A stretch of DNA of 64,000 nt from Isoetes taiwanensis (taxonomy: Eukaryota; Streptophyta; Lycopodiopsida; Isoetales; Isoetaceae), in assembly GCA_021234155.1 (NCBI GenBank), contig JAJEKV010000014.1, forward strand, positions 19,855,513 to 19,919,512. The letters are read 5' to 3'. The position numbers were made by a program, and so were the translations under genes. The number at the start of each line of letters is the position of its first letter. The stretch's first letter is position 1. Below, piece by piece: positions 33,382 to 44,200 of the stretch. The notes under the pieces were generated by a model, which saw only the letters and a program-made list of their open reading frames with translations, was not told the DNA's origin and did not search any database.

Positions 33382-35041
33382 CCTTGAACATCAGCTCCTG
33401 CAAGCTGTTCAATCAGCCGAAGACACTCAAAATAAACAGGAAGGATATATTGATATTGCTACCAACATCTCTCTGGACTTCTCTACTCCTTCCAGTTATC
33501 TGGACTATATGGTTGCCCGACGCCACCTTTTCCTTTTGAAGTGGTACGCGACAAATGGCCAGGTTCATCAACAGCCACTCCGCAGTGCGGATTTTCTACG
33601 GATCTGGCCGGATCTCTCTGTGGAAGACAAGGGTTTATTTTGTGCCCTCTTAGTCTTTGATCAACTCAGTTCTGAAGATCCAGATTTAGTCATCTTCCGA
33701 GTTGTTCAGCCAATGGCTTATGTTTTCCATGACTTCTACCTGGCAGATATACATGATAAATTTCAAGATGAGGCACATCGTGTTTTTCGAGGCAACTCCC
33801 ATGCTGCTTAGTTGTTATTGCCCACCAACCAGTATTTCAAGGATCACGCTCAGTCTCAGGCCTTTGAACAAAAGTACATGCCTGAACTTGCTCAGCACTT
33901 ACCTCTGTGGCAGGCTGAAACATTGGAACAGGTACGGAGGAATTTAGCGCATCCTGAGGATCTTGAGTTTGCTCAAATTTATATGCAGCACTTGGGAGGC
34001 TACAATCAATTGCGTGGCCTTCTGGACAGCAAGACCATCCCAACGGGTTGGGTCAATCCTCCTGTCTATACTCCACTCTCTGCTTCAGAGTGGGACCATT
34101 GGTGTCGTGCTCTTGATCAGGATCTTGTTCGTGAATTCAGGGACATGGCTCAGCAACCCACGCCCACGGGCATGGCTCCCTCTCCATATGCTTCCTTAGG
34201 AGTCCCTCCACGCCCCCGGTTTCTCTCTTCTGAATGGCGTCTTCCCTTTTGGACGAAGGTCTTGGATGGCCACGCTGGGTGGACTCCGCCTCAGATCTCG
34301 ACGGATCTCCGGTGGGATCACCGTTTTGTCAGACGCTCCAATTGGGAGGATAGTGCCACCTTGGACACTACTACAAATTGGATCTATATTGCTAATGAGC
34401 GTGGTTGGCAACGGCCTGCTGATGCTCTTCATGGCCTTGATACCTTCTTGCAGAATGCCGCAACCTCACCAGACCCTTCAGTTCACCGTCAAGCTGGCTT
34501 CTGTGCTGCTCTCAAATGCATCCTGGTAAGCTCCTTAAATCGGCAGCGTCCTATCTTTTATTGCAACCCGAATGCCAGCGTCAGTGCCTTCGGTCTTCAG
34601 ACCTGTCTTCTCATGGAGTGCCAGTTCGTTCCTTCGGAAGCCCATGCTGCCCTGGAAGACATGGTGCACTCTAAATTCCTCATTGATGCAGATCCTGCCC
34701 TTGGGCTCAACACTCCTGATGCTCTTCAAACATGCCAGGACCTCATTGGCAAATACCATAATGGTGCCCGTCCTCATTCCCGTGAGGATCACTTTCAAAC
34801 TGCTGGCTTCCCGCCCTCGGAAACACTTCCTCCTTTTCTTCACTCTGAGTGTCGTTTGGTGGGGGGGAGTGTTAGTCCTGTGCCTCCTGGTACAGGACTA
34901 TTCATGCATACGACGGACCAAGTCAAGGCCAAGGATCCACAGCCAGGCACGGGTCAGTCGTCAAAGGCCCAACAGAAGACCAAGCAGACCACGCAGACAA
35001 AGACCACGCCTGGCGTCAAGAGGAGGCGCTCAGACAAGTGA
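33290..35041 (+). pseudogene. Nested element ORF B: unknown protein running into 3' LTR
   Basis: Frame +1 relative to ORF A, overlapping it by about 90 bases, so a frameshift separates two parts of one original protein. It has one TAG at 33,809, then is open to 35,041, which lies 170 bases inside the 3' LTR. Typical stretches: ARRHLFLLKWYATNGQVHQQ, LPLWQAETLEQVRRNLAHPE, WRLPFWTKVLDGHAGWTPPQ and ECQFVPSEAHAALEDMVHS. The last part, encoded by the LTR, is Lys/Gln/Thr-rich and ends in GVKRRRSDK, a possible nuclear signal. No known domain recognised; not RT or integrase. Confidence 0.6.
34859..34869 (+). promoter_or_regulatory. Polypurine tract of nested element
   Basis: GTGGGGGGGAG directly before the 3' LTR start TGTTAGTCC. 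Confidence 0.8.
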
Positions 35042-35464
35042 CGGCCCGTCACCGCCCGCGTCAGCGTCAGCGTGATTTCAGGCACTTCAAGAGGCACCGC
35101 CAGCATTCCTGCAAATCAGGCCTCCTTCCAGGAGTCGGCACCGAGATCAGTCAGAGTGTCTATATTGGGCCAAAGGCCATTGTACTATATATATGAGTAG
35201 AGCTAGCACATGAGGGGGGAGATGAGTTTTTTGAGTCTTATCTCATTTTTCTGTCTTCTCTCATTGGAGAGCTCATGTATTCTTATGATATCAAGGAGTT
35301 CATTGCTTGACCATTGTTCTCTCATTGTGTTTTCTGTTTTCTCATTGTTCTCTCATCGTTCTTTTGCAAATCCCGCGTGACACAGCTACCGGATCCTCCT
35401 GTTTGATCCACGGGTCCTCACAGAGGGCTGTCTTGCAGGAGTTCCCGAACCCAGACCCCAAACA
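34870..35464 (+). repeat. 3' LTR of nested element
   Basis: 595 bases, about 99% like 30,103-30,704 by eye. It is followed by the TSD ATTAA at 35,465-35,469. Confidence 0.95.
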
Positions 35465-35620
35465 ATTAACCTTAAATGACCCCTTTATTAATTTAGCATA
35501 GCTAAATTAATCCCTTTTAGGTCAACCCCCTAGGTTAAAATACCCCATGGTGGCGTATCTTTACTGTGTGACGTGTCAGTACATTTATACGTGTACCGTA
35601 TAAATACGTGGAACGTCACA
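35465..35620 (-). repeat. Chromovirus 5' LTR, outer part, with TSD
   Basis: The LTR resumes after the nested element (35,465-35,469 is its TSD) and ends CGTCACA at 35,620. It matches 17,691-17,846. Confidence 0.95.
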
Positions 35621-35625
35621 GTCAG
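35621..35625. repeat. 5-bp TSD of chromovirus, right copy
   Basis: GTCAG, matching 16,258-16,262; the LINE 2 frame continues right after it. Confidence 0.95.
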
Positions 35626-36590
35626 ATCACTGGATGAATAGCACCATCGGTGTTAAACAGGGATGTCCGTTATCTCCAACGCTTTTTGGACTCTATATTG
35701 ACAAAGCTAGGAGTATGCAGGAACATTTGGATGCTCTCAGTCGATTCTGTGACATAGCAGGAATGACCATCAACCTGCAGAAAACCAAGCTGTTGTCAAT
35801 CCTGTCTGCGCAACATGATATCCCAGACTTCTATTACAGAGGACAAAGGATGGAAGTTGTAAGGACCTTTAAGTATCTGGGAATCGATTTTTCTGCTCAC
35901 ATGCTATGGGATGACTATGTAGAAAGAAGGAGCAGCGCGGGATGGAAAGCCCTGTATGCAATGCAGAATTGCTGTTACAGAATAGATCTCTGCGATTGGG
36001 CACGCAAAGCACACCTGTTCTGAGCACTCGTTGAACTGGTATTGCTGTATGGGGTAGAGGTCTGGAGGCCAGCGATTAGCAAGAGCACTTGGGATAAGCT
36101 AGAGAGGATACAGAAGGCCTTCCTGACATACAGCCTAGGCTTTTGGCCCCTGCAGCATTCTGCTATGCGTAGGCACCTTGCGTATTTCCATAAGGTTGAC
36201 AGAATGGATGCATAACGTCTCCCTCCCCGGGCTCTGTTATTGGCACAAGGGTCGCAACGACTGAAGAGAGTGTGGGTCCATAGACTATCAACAGATTATG
36301 GATATACCGGATATCGCGGAACAGGAGCTGCATTTGAATGAGCGCTTTGCTGCCTCTCTGTGGGATGTGCCCACTCTTGCAAAGCCCAAACAGAGCACTA
36401 CACACGCAGGTTAATCCGTCGCTTGAACATGGCCCCCACCAATATTTGAAGCACACATCTCTACCAAGAAACGGAGAGCCATAGCTGCAATGAGAACAGG
36501 GTTCCACCATCTCAGAATTGAGACAGGCCGCTGGGGTACGGATGGAGGGCAGGGAATCCCCCGGCATGAGAGATTATGCCAGTGCTGTCA
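35626..36590 (+). pseudogene. LINE 2 RT, C-terminal half, catalytic box deleted
   Basis: Begins with IGVKQGCPLSPTLFGLYIDKA, the RT block before the catalytic YADD box. It then jumps to MQEHLDALSRFCDIAGMTINLQKTK, the block after it. Thus roughly 20-30 codons including YADD are missing, an internal deletion. It continues KYLGIDFSAHMLWDDYVERR and LLYGVEVWRPAISKSTWDKLERIQKAFL, with stops near 36,022, 36,213 and later. A C-terminal Cys/His-rich stretch (ERLCQCCHMHHALQECPAYAH-like) spans about 36,567-36,635 in another frame. Confidence 0.8.
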
Positions 36591-36962
36591 CATGCACCAT
36601 GCTCTACAGGAGTGTCCGGCATATGCACACATCTGAGCCGCTCATGCCGATCTTAGATGCTCTGAGATAGCAATTCATCAACTGCTGGCTTCGCCAATGG
36701 TTGCACGTCTCGCGTCCTACATTCTACAAGTCTCCACCGTTAGAGAGTCCCTTACATCACAGGGAATTTGAACGCCTACTACAAGGGTTTTTCCTCCCAC
36801 ATGGGGGGTTTTTTCGTCCCAGTGGTAGAGACACATTGTATAGGGCTTTTGTAGTTTTCTTTTGTGTTTGGATACTATCCGATATATTGTATGTCTATAA
36901 CCGTCTCATAGGCCAGTTGGCCTCCGTGGACGTTAAAATATATTTCCTTCCTTCCTTCCTTC
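35626..36962 (+). mobile_element. LINE 2, right part with (TTCC)n tail
   Basis: Continuation of the LINE at 15,290-16,262. It includes the rest of RT, a C-terminal region and a 3' UTR that ends in a TTCC tetranucleotide tail (36,944-36,963). No poly-A is seen; short simple repeats as a 3' end are known for some LINE groups. The right TSD could not be found because the left end is truncated and unclear. Confidence 0.8.
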
Positions 36963-38289
36963 CTTTGCTCAAGTAGGTTTCCGAATGACTATTTCTTGGT
37001 CTTTTCTTTTGTTTTTTTTGTCAAAATGTTCGTGGCCATCCAACTGGGCGTTTTTTTGCCATGGTTGTTAATGGACGGCCAGATTTGCATGCGATTCATT
37101 TTTGGCATGTCTGAGAGTCTCCACGCTTGGTTGAAATCGGCCTGCTTCAAGGCCTCTCTGGCAGATTTTCTCCGAGGCCTGGTGCTGATCCTTGGAAAGT
37201 AGGTATGAATTTGTATTTCCTGCAGGTTCGCGGAGCGGGATCAGCCTCTGCGATCCGAAGCCATGGGCTATGGGAGTATGGTTATGGAGCAGTTCTGGGA
37301 ACAAAGCTTTTATTCCCCGTTTTAACCTTGTTCTGGGAACATTTCTGATGAACAGATCTGTGCGCCGCTTCTCTGGATTGCAGGTTGGTTTTATTGTTGC
37401 TAATATACAGAGGAGAGGATCCCTCCAACTGCTTTTGCAATCATTTTATGGATCGTTTTGTTGCTATGCATCGGCCCAACAATTCGAGGAAGATGCCCTT
37501 CTTTCGGAGCTCAGAATGCGCCTCAATCTCTGCCTTACACTGCCTTCAATTTCCTCAATCTTAAAGCTTAAATTGGCAGCAGAAGAAGACCTAATTTCTG
37601 CAACATTAGACAGACCCAGTTCATGCTCTAAATCTGATCCCCCTTCGTCGGACCTGAAGCAGTTTATATTGGATCGCCTGGATCTGAAGCAGTTTATATT
37701 GGACTTGAAGCAGTTTATATTGGATCGCCAGGTTGGGCTTGAATCGCCGAGGCCTACCGACTCTCTTTCCTTTGCTCCGTTTCTCTCTGCTCGGTTGCCA
37801 CGCATACGGTTATGGCTTTTTTTTGGGATTCAATGATTGAGTAAATCAACGGCCATTGTCCCTTTTTTATTTTTGTTTAAAAGAGCGATTAGAGTAAGAG
37901 CGAGAATATGCTACATAGAGACTCGAACTCGGACAAGTTACCTAGAGCAAGTGTATGCTACATAGAGAATCGACTCGAACAATTTACCTAAACTTCTGCT
38001 TGCCCCATACCCTTGATTTTTGAGAGGAGCAGCACGATAGTTTTAACAGACACTACTAAGCAATAACAAACAGATATTCATCCGTTTGATTTGCAAATGG
38101 CTTAGGAACAAAAAGAAGCCTCAACTACAATATACAAAGTAATATTTTCATACATGCTCATGTACTTTATACTCAAATTGAATTGTACTATAATTGTAGC
38201 AACAACAAATATATAGTGTTGATTTAATGGCAAAGATAGAAACGGACAAAAAATCTCTTTTATTTATACATATATATACAAGTAACAGC
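36963..38289. other. Unassigned; one open frame and a 3-copy short repeat
   Basis: A plus-strand frame at 37,192-37,836 (214 codons) has no recognised domain. Within it a unit with CTGAAGCAGTTTATATTGGA occurs three times (37,658-37,730), encoding LKQFILD repeats. The frame may be fortuitous. 37,850-38,250 is AT-rich and empty; AATAAA-type signals for the minus-strand NAL1-like gene fall at about 38,255-38,265. Confidence 0.35.
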
Positions 38290-41200
38290 TTAACAGGACG
38301 TAAAGGGCGCAGTCGCTCCTCCCGCTGCAGCAAATATGATAAGAACCACGAAATGATTTTCCAGAAACAAAGTATAAAGACAAAGCAAAAATAGATACAG
38401 CAAGTCTAGAAGAATACTTGGCTCGCAATAGGGTCCGTCCATAGCTTCCCCAGTGTAATGCTCCGCTCCAGATTCTGCTTTGTGACACCCCGCTATAGCT
38501 TCTGCCTTGTACACAAAATGAAAAAGAATATGCATTAAGATATGCAATGCAGAAAATGACTTGGTAAGAAGAAAAGGGAAATGAAAAAGGCTACCTGCAG
38601 AGCAGACTCTGTGCTAATTATATCCAGGTCCAACAGATCAAGAAGGCGCCCTAGATCAACCCCAATTGTCCAGTTTACAGGCCTATCTCCGAGTCTGAGC
38701 TTAAGCCTTCCTCTTGTAGAGCTGCCCCCCAAGATTATTCCCAGAGGCTCCGCCGCCGCGCCGTGTTCGGATGTCAGCACTATAACGCTTCCACTGTCAC
38801 CCTCCAAATCAAAGGGTTCCTTCCCATCTGCCACCATAATGAAATCTGTGAAGCACCTAGCACCTTTGTCATCTGCATACTCAAATGCATACCCCAAGAG
38901 TTGTCCCCTTGTTAACCCTGTGCTTCTGCCAAGTTTTGTCAAATTTTTTCCCATCAAACTCCCTATCGGCTTCTTCAGATCCACTTGGAATACGTCCCCT
39001 AGTTCTCCTACACCCTTCACATGTGGTGTTACTAGGGACATATCAAAATCAATGGGAAAGGGAACGAAAGCTCCATCCGACCGCACAAATCCATCTACAA
39101 TTAAATCTAGTAGTTAGAAGTGAGATGACGAAGACCAATGACCGACAAAAAGGACTCCTATAAAATGGAAGCTCCATTCGACTGACTGTAATTCTAATGT
39201 AGTAATTAGAAGTTAAGAACAAGATTGACAACAAAGCAACCTTGGTAAAGAAGAATGTAAGTGAACATCAAAAGGTGGTAAACGAAGTATACAGAGATTG
39301 CAGAGCTACATGTCATGGTAACTTATATGTAAAAGTAACGTTTTAATATTTAAGAAACATGATTGAGGCACTCACCACTGACCGTGCCCCCAAATCCTTG
39401 ATACCAATCTTCCTCTGCCACAAAGGTGGTGGCCCTTGCAACTGTACCCAAAAACATCCCATTACCATAGTTTGGAGGAACTGGATGGAACATGTCTTGG
39501 CGACTGGATCCTAGCTCAAAGGCAACATGCGTGCTTGTCAGAATCCCGATCTCGCGCTCGCCAATTTTGCTCTGCACTATCACTCCTATGGTCCCAAGGT
39601 TTTCAAAGCTAGAGACCTTTATAGCACACAACGATACTTATAAAAAAAGGGACAAATTTAATCATCCTGGAGCACCCAAAATCTACCTAAACAACACGGA
39701 GCAGGCAAATTGTGACAGTTCAAGATGTTCTTAACATGTTTACAGAAGATTTGGGGTGGGAAAAAAATGTCTACTACCTAAAAATACCAACTAAAAAACT
39801 TGACATTTCTGGACTAACCTGGTCCTCTAGTTGCCCAGTGATGGACTAGCAGCAGCCTTTGAGTGTCCACAAAGTGCCCGATAATGGTCTTGCTACTGAC
39901 CCTTCATGGTCCACATCACGCCCAATATTGGAACAAAACCTGCCCTCTTTTGGAGCACCAACAAGTCCTAAAATGGACCTTCACATTCCACAGAATGGCC
40001 CCCAACGAAGCCTAATAGTTCTGAGAAAATGAACGGAAAAACAGTTGGAAGCAAACACAAAAACAGTTGGAAGCAATGTCTTCGTTCCATTTCCATTACT
40101 GAAAAAAAATCTGATTTTGGCATCACAAAATTCGAGAGGGGTTAAGTCGGCAAAATGCCAAAACCGATTACTACAAAAGTCTACAAGTTGTAGACTTAAT
40201 ATTAAACAAAGTCGAAGATACTGAGACTATTTAAAGTCTTTGTTCTCTTTGGTCTACCATTGCAATGATTCATGCCATACGTGGTTCAAGCCAAGAGCCG
40301 CATCCATTTGGATGGATCGAGTAAACAAACATTGGAGAGTCAAATTCTGGCTCATTTCTTTTTGCATTTTGTTGAGCATCAGGTACAATTGGTTGAGCTC
40401 GTAATCAAAGCATCATGAAAGCATTCATGGGTGTCCTCCCATGAGCACCCAATTTCATCGGGACTTTTCGGTGGCGGGCTGTCTTGAAAGAAACTAGAAT
40501 CCTCACCAAGTAAAATGCCCTTACGCAATGTCCTTTTCAACTAACTTTGTTCACCGAATCATCTTCATCCACTACATCCGCAATAGAATCCTCACCAAGT
40601 AAAATGCCCTTACGCAATGTCCTTTTCAACTAACTTTTGTTCTTACGAATCATCTTCATCCACTACATCTACAACTCCCACTCTCTCTAAATCAGCAACC
40701 TCTGCCTCATTTGCAACCTCCTCTTGAACAACATCCACTCCATCGCATAATTGCATTGCATGATTTCACGAAAAACAAAGCCTTCCATGGCAGCTTCTAT
40801 TTGGACCTACAACCACAAATTGCATGATTGCATGATGATAGTTAGTATACAATATAGCATAAGACAAAATATTAGAAATCTTTACCTTCTTTGAAGCTTG
40901 CTTTGCCCTCTTTGTTGCCAGCCTTTCCTTGCATCTTTCTCTTGCAAGAAGTGCCTCAATTCTTGGGTGGTTGGGAGGGCCATAAACAGGAAACTTATCA
41001 GGATGTTTGGCCCTATATCTTTCCTCCTTTTGCCTAAGCATTTCATCCTTGTTGTTTCTTCCTCTCCACTAATTCCTTCTTCTTCTTTTCTTTGTTTCCT
41101 CCTTTTTGCTTCTTCTTCTCTTCCTTTTGCTTAACTTCTTGCTCCATTCTTGCAATAAAATCTGCCTTTGTGACTAAAAGTGTGCCACGGATATCCTTTG

Positions 41201-44200
41201 GTACAAAGGTCTTCATTCTTGGTCTTCTAGAATTGGCATTTGAAGTGCCTGCTCCATTGGCTAGAGGCTGCATTTCAGCAGCATTAGATGCCAAATGCCC
41301 ATTGGCAGCTTCACCATTACCTGCAATACCTATAGCAGCAGCTATTAGGTATAAATGTCTACTGCTAGAATGGACAAATGTTTACAATAAATGTCTACTG
41401 CTAAACATACCATTCTCATTTGGCTGGTCACTTGAGGTGACGGGTGCAGCAACACTTTGACTCTGATTTCCAATACCTAATATAAAACAATGCTTATACA
41501 ATATAACATAACAATAAACAGCACAAAACAAACAATGGAATGTCATAATACCTGGTGCAGCTGGTTGAGGCAGATTCTCCCAGACCACATGTCTTCCTGC
41601 ATACTCTGGTTTCACCTTTGAAGGGTCAAAGGGATAGATGCCAGCTTTCATAAATCCAGCCTTTATGTTTGACTCAGTTAATGCAGCATCAAGAGCCTGG
41701 CGTACCATTGCTGTGAGGTCCTCTTTGGAGGGCTCAATTCCCATATTATAAACAGAATATTGGTGCCTAATATTTTACGAAAGCCTCTTTAAAGGGCTTA
41801 GGCGAGGCAACGTCAAGAGGTGCAGTGCAGCCTATGACTGGTATGAAATTGGCGGTTTTAAGATATGTAACCCAATAGAATTTGCATACTTAATTGTATC
41901 TAGGCTAACGTGTGAGCCATGTCCATCCATAATGAGAAGATGTGGATTAGAAAGTGAAACTCCACGGGAACATTATTTTTGAAGTGAGTTATCCAATCTC
42001 TAAACAAGTCATTGGTCATCCAAGCTTTAGAGTGCATTGCTAGCCACGCTTCGGTTCACATCCTTCTAGATATTCCTCACGTGCTCTCACTCCTTTCAAA
42101 ATGTATAGATTTGGTAGCTTGCCTCCACCAGCATTTACACATGAAAGAACTGTTATCCACTGTCTATCTTTTGTAACAGTCTCTGAAACCTGTTTTACAG
42201 TCTTCCTTGAAATCACCCTCACACCTGCCTCTTTGCCTGCTTGCACTCCACTTTCATCACAATTCCAAATGTGGAAGGGGTTGGAAGTTACACTAGAGGG
42301 CTTCTTGGACTCTTTGCATAGAAAGCATCAAGGTTAGGGCCATTTTGCAACAAGCTGCTCTAGCATTATCTATCAGCTGAGAACGTCTTAAGCTCAAATC
42401 TGGATGCCTGGCCTTGAAGCACCTCCACCACTTGAGGCCTGGCATCCCATCCTTGAAAGGGGTGATTCTGTTGGAGCATATATCAGCCACCTTGTGTCTC
42501 AACATTGTTACAGTAACACCATAGCCATCCATAATTTGCTGAAGGCAGTAATTAACAAGATCTTCTTCCTCTTGGATAGTCAAGGCACGAGGCCTCCTGC
42601 CTTGCTTTCTACTTGATTTGTGGAACACATGGTTCCTAAGTGTGGTGGCAGGGATACCAAAATTTCTAGCAGCTTTTCTTATTGAAAGATAACCTGAAGT
42701 GACCTCACTCAATGCCATGGCAAGGGCCTCTTCACTCCATGAGCCCCTCTTATAATTTCTGATGATCTTTTGTGCAGAGCAAGGGTTTGCTTGCTCAGAT
42801 TCACTGTGCATAATGGGCTGGCCAGGTGCAGGAGCTGTAATTCTAGCTCTTCCTCTACTTCTAGTGTGAGTTACAGCAGAGGGGAGATGTGTAAGAACCT
42901 CAGCAGCTTCTGCTTCTAATGATCTGTTCCTGCATCTATTTCTTGTAGAAGGAGCCATGGAACCTAAAGCTTCCAAGTAGAGAATGGCGGTTAAAAGCCA
43001 TTGAGACAAAGAGCAACAATCTAAATACTCTTCACTGAGCGCCATAGCATAGAATTTGAAATTGAATTTGGAAATAATGTGTGGCTCTGATCTAGCTTTA
43101 ACTTGGATTGATAGTGTGGCAGCATGCTCTCCATTGATTGGAGTCGATCCTCCATGCAAGACTCCCTCCATTTTCCACAATGGAGGGAAACTGAAATACC
43201 ACCATGACCATTGCATTAATCTTGAGAATACGTGACCAAAGACCCTGGAAAGAGTTGTATACAAACTGTCAACAACCATAAATCTTTAAACGTAACAAAA
43301 TGTGATGAAATTTTATGGAAAGGAGAAAGACTTAGCTGTAGAAGCTGTCTGGCATGCACCTCCATGCAAGAAAGTAAGTCTAAAGATGAAAAAAAGCGCC
43401 AAAATCAGCGCCAAAAAGAGCTAAAGTGCGCCAAAATCGGCATGTTTGTGATCCAAGAAGGCTCAGCTTAGCGCCAAAATCGGCATGTTTGTGATCCCAT
43501 GCAGGTTAATGAGTGAGCCAGAATAGGGAAGACCGTGCACCAACGATGGCTCCTCCTTGCACATGCTAACGGCTTGTACCGGACAATGGAGGGCCAGCTA
43601 ATGAACGTAGATAAGGGCAGCCACGATCCATGCTTCGGCTAAGCTTGCTTCGAGTTAGGGCAAGAGGAGCTCTGCGTTAGGGCAAAACGAGCTCTACGTT
43701 AGGGCAGCATCATGTGCCAACAAGGGGCCACTATGGTTCAAGCATGGGTCGACATTTGGTCGACATTTGGTCAGGCGTGACGCGTTTGCGACGGGCACCG
43801 ATTTAATATCGGGCATGTGACTCTAAACACAACAAGCACAAATTTGATCAGATGAATGAATAAACAGAACAAGCAACTCACTTGTGATCCAGGGCCAATC
43901 TGGACATCGTTGCCCTGCAATCCTTCGATAAATTCAGAGTAAGGCTCTTCAGGAGGGGAGGGGGGGTGGGGAGGGCGAGAGGAGGAGAACTCGATGACGT
44001 CCAGGTCGCACCAGAGGCCACCAGGCTCCTGAGAATAGAATAGAATAGAATTGAATAGTAGAATAGAATAGAATAGAATAGAATAGAATATGAGAATAGA
44101 ATAGAATAGAATAGAAGTGAAGTGAAGTTGGATACAGAGAGCATTATAAGAAGAAAAAGAATGAAAAAAAGATGAATTCTTACTGTGAGGAATCGGGGGA

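Larger units (their letters stand above)
30103..35464 (+). mobile_element. Non-autonomous LTR element nested in chromovirus LTR
   Basis: 5,362 bases with LTRs of 602 and 595 bases, TG...CA ends, an ATTAA duplication, a polypurine tract and a PBS-like sequence. The interior encodes a gag-like region, a long unknown region and a coiled coil, but I find no protease, RT, RNase H or integrase. It therefore probably depends on a helper (large-retrotransposon-derivative type). LTRs differ by about six substitutions and one 7-base gap, so insertion was recent. Orientation is opposite to the chromovirus. Confidence 0.92.
16263..35620 (-). mobile_element. Chromovirus (Ty3/gypsy) with captured histone H3
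   Basis: LTR retrotransposon on the minus strand, 19.4 kb as found and about 14.0 kb once the nested element and its TSD are discounted. In transcription order it has: 5' LTR (35,620 to 28,872, interrupted), primer-binding site, H3-fusion ORF, duplicated acidic ORF, short acidic ORF, gag with CCHC knuckle, protease, RT, RNase H, integrase with chromodomain, polypurine tract and 3' LTR (17,846-16,263). LTRs begin TG and end CA and are flanked by GTCAG. Gag-pol carries at least three frameshifts and four TAG stops, so this copy is not autonomous now. The region between the PBS and gag is unusually long (about 5.6 kb) and holds non-standard genes. Confidence 0.95.

Noticed and set aside
30841-33811. 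TAG readthrough or reassigned codon in the nested element
   Set aside because: The stops fit C-to-T decay at CAG, there is also a frameshift, and no readthrough context or suppressor evidence is visible.
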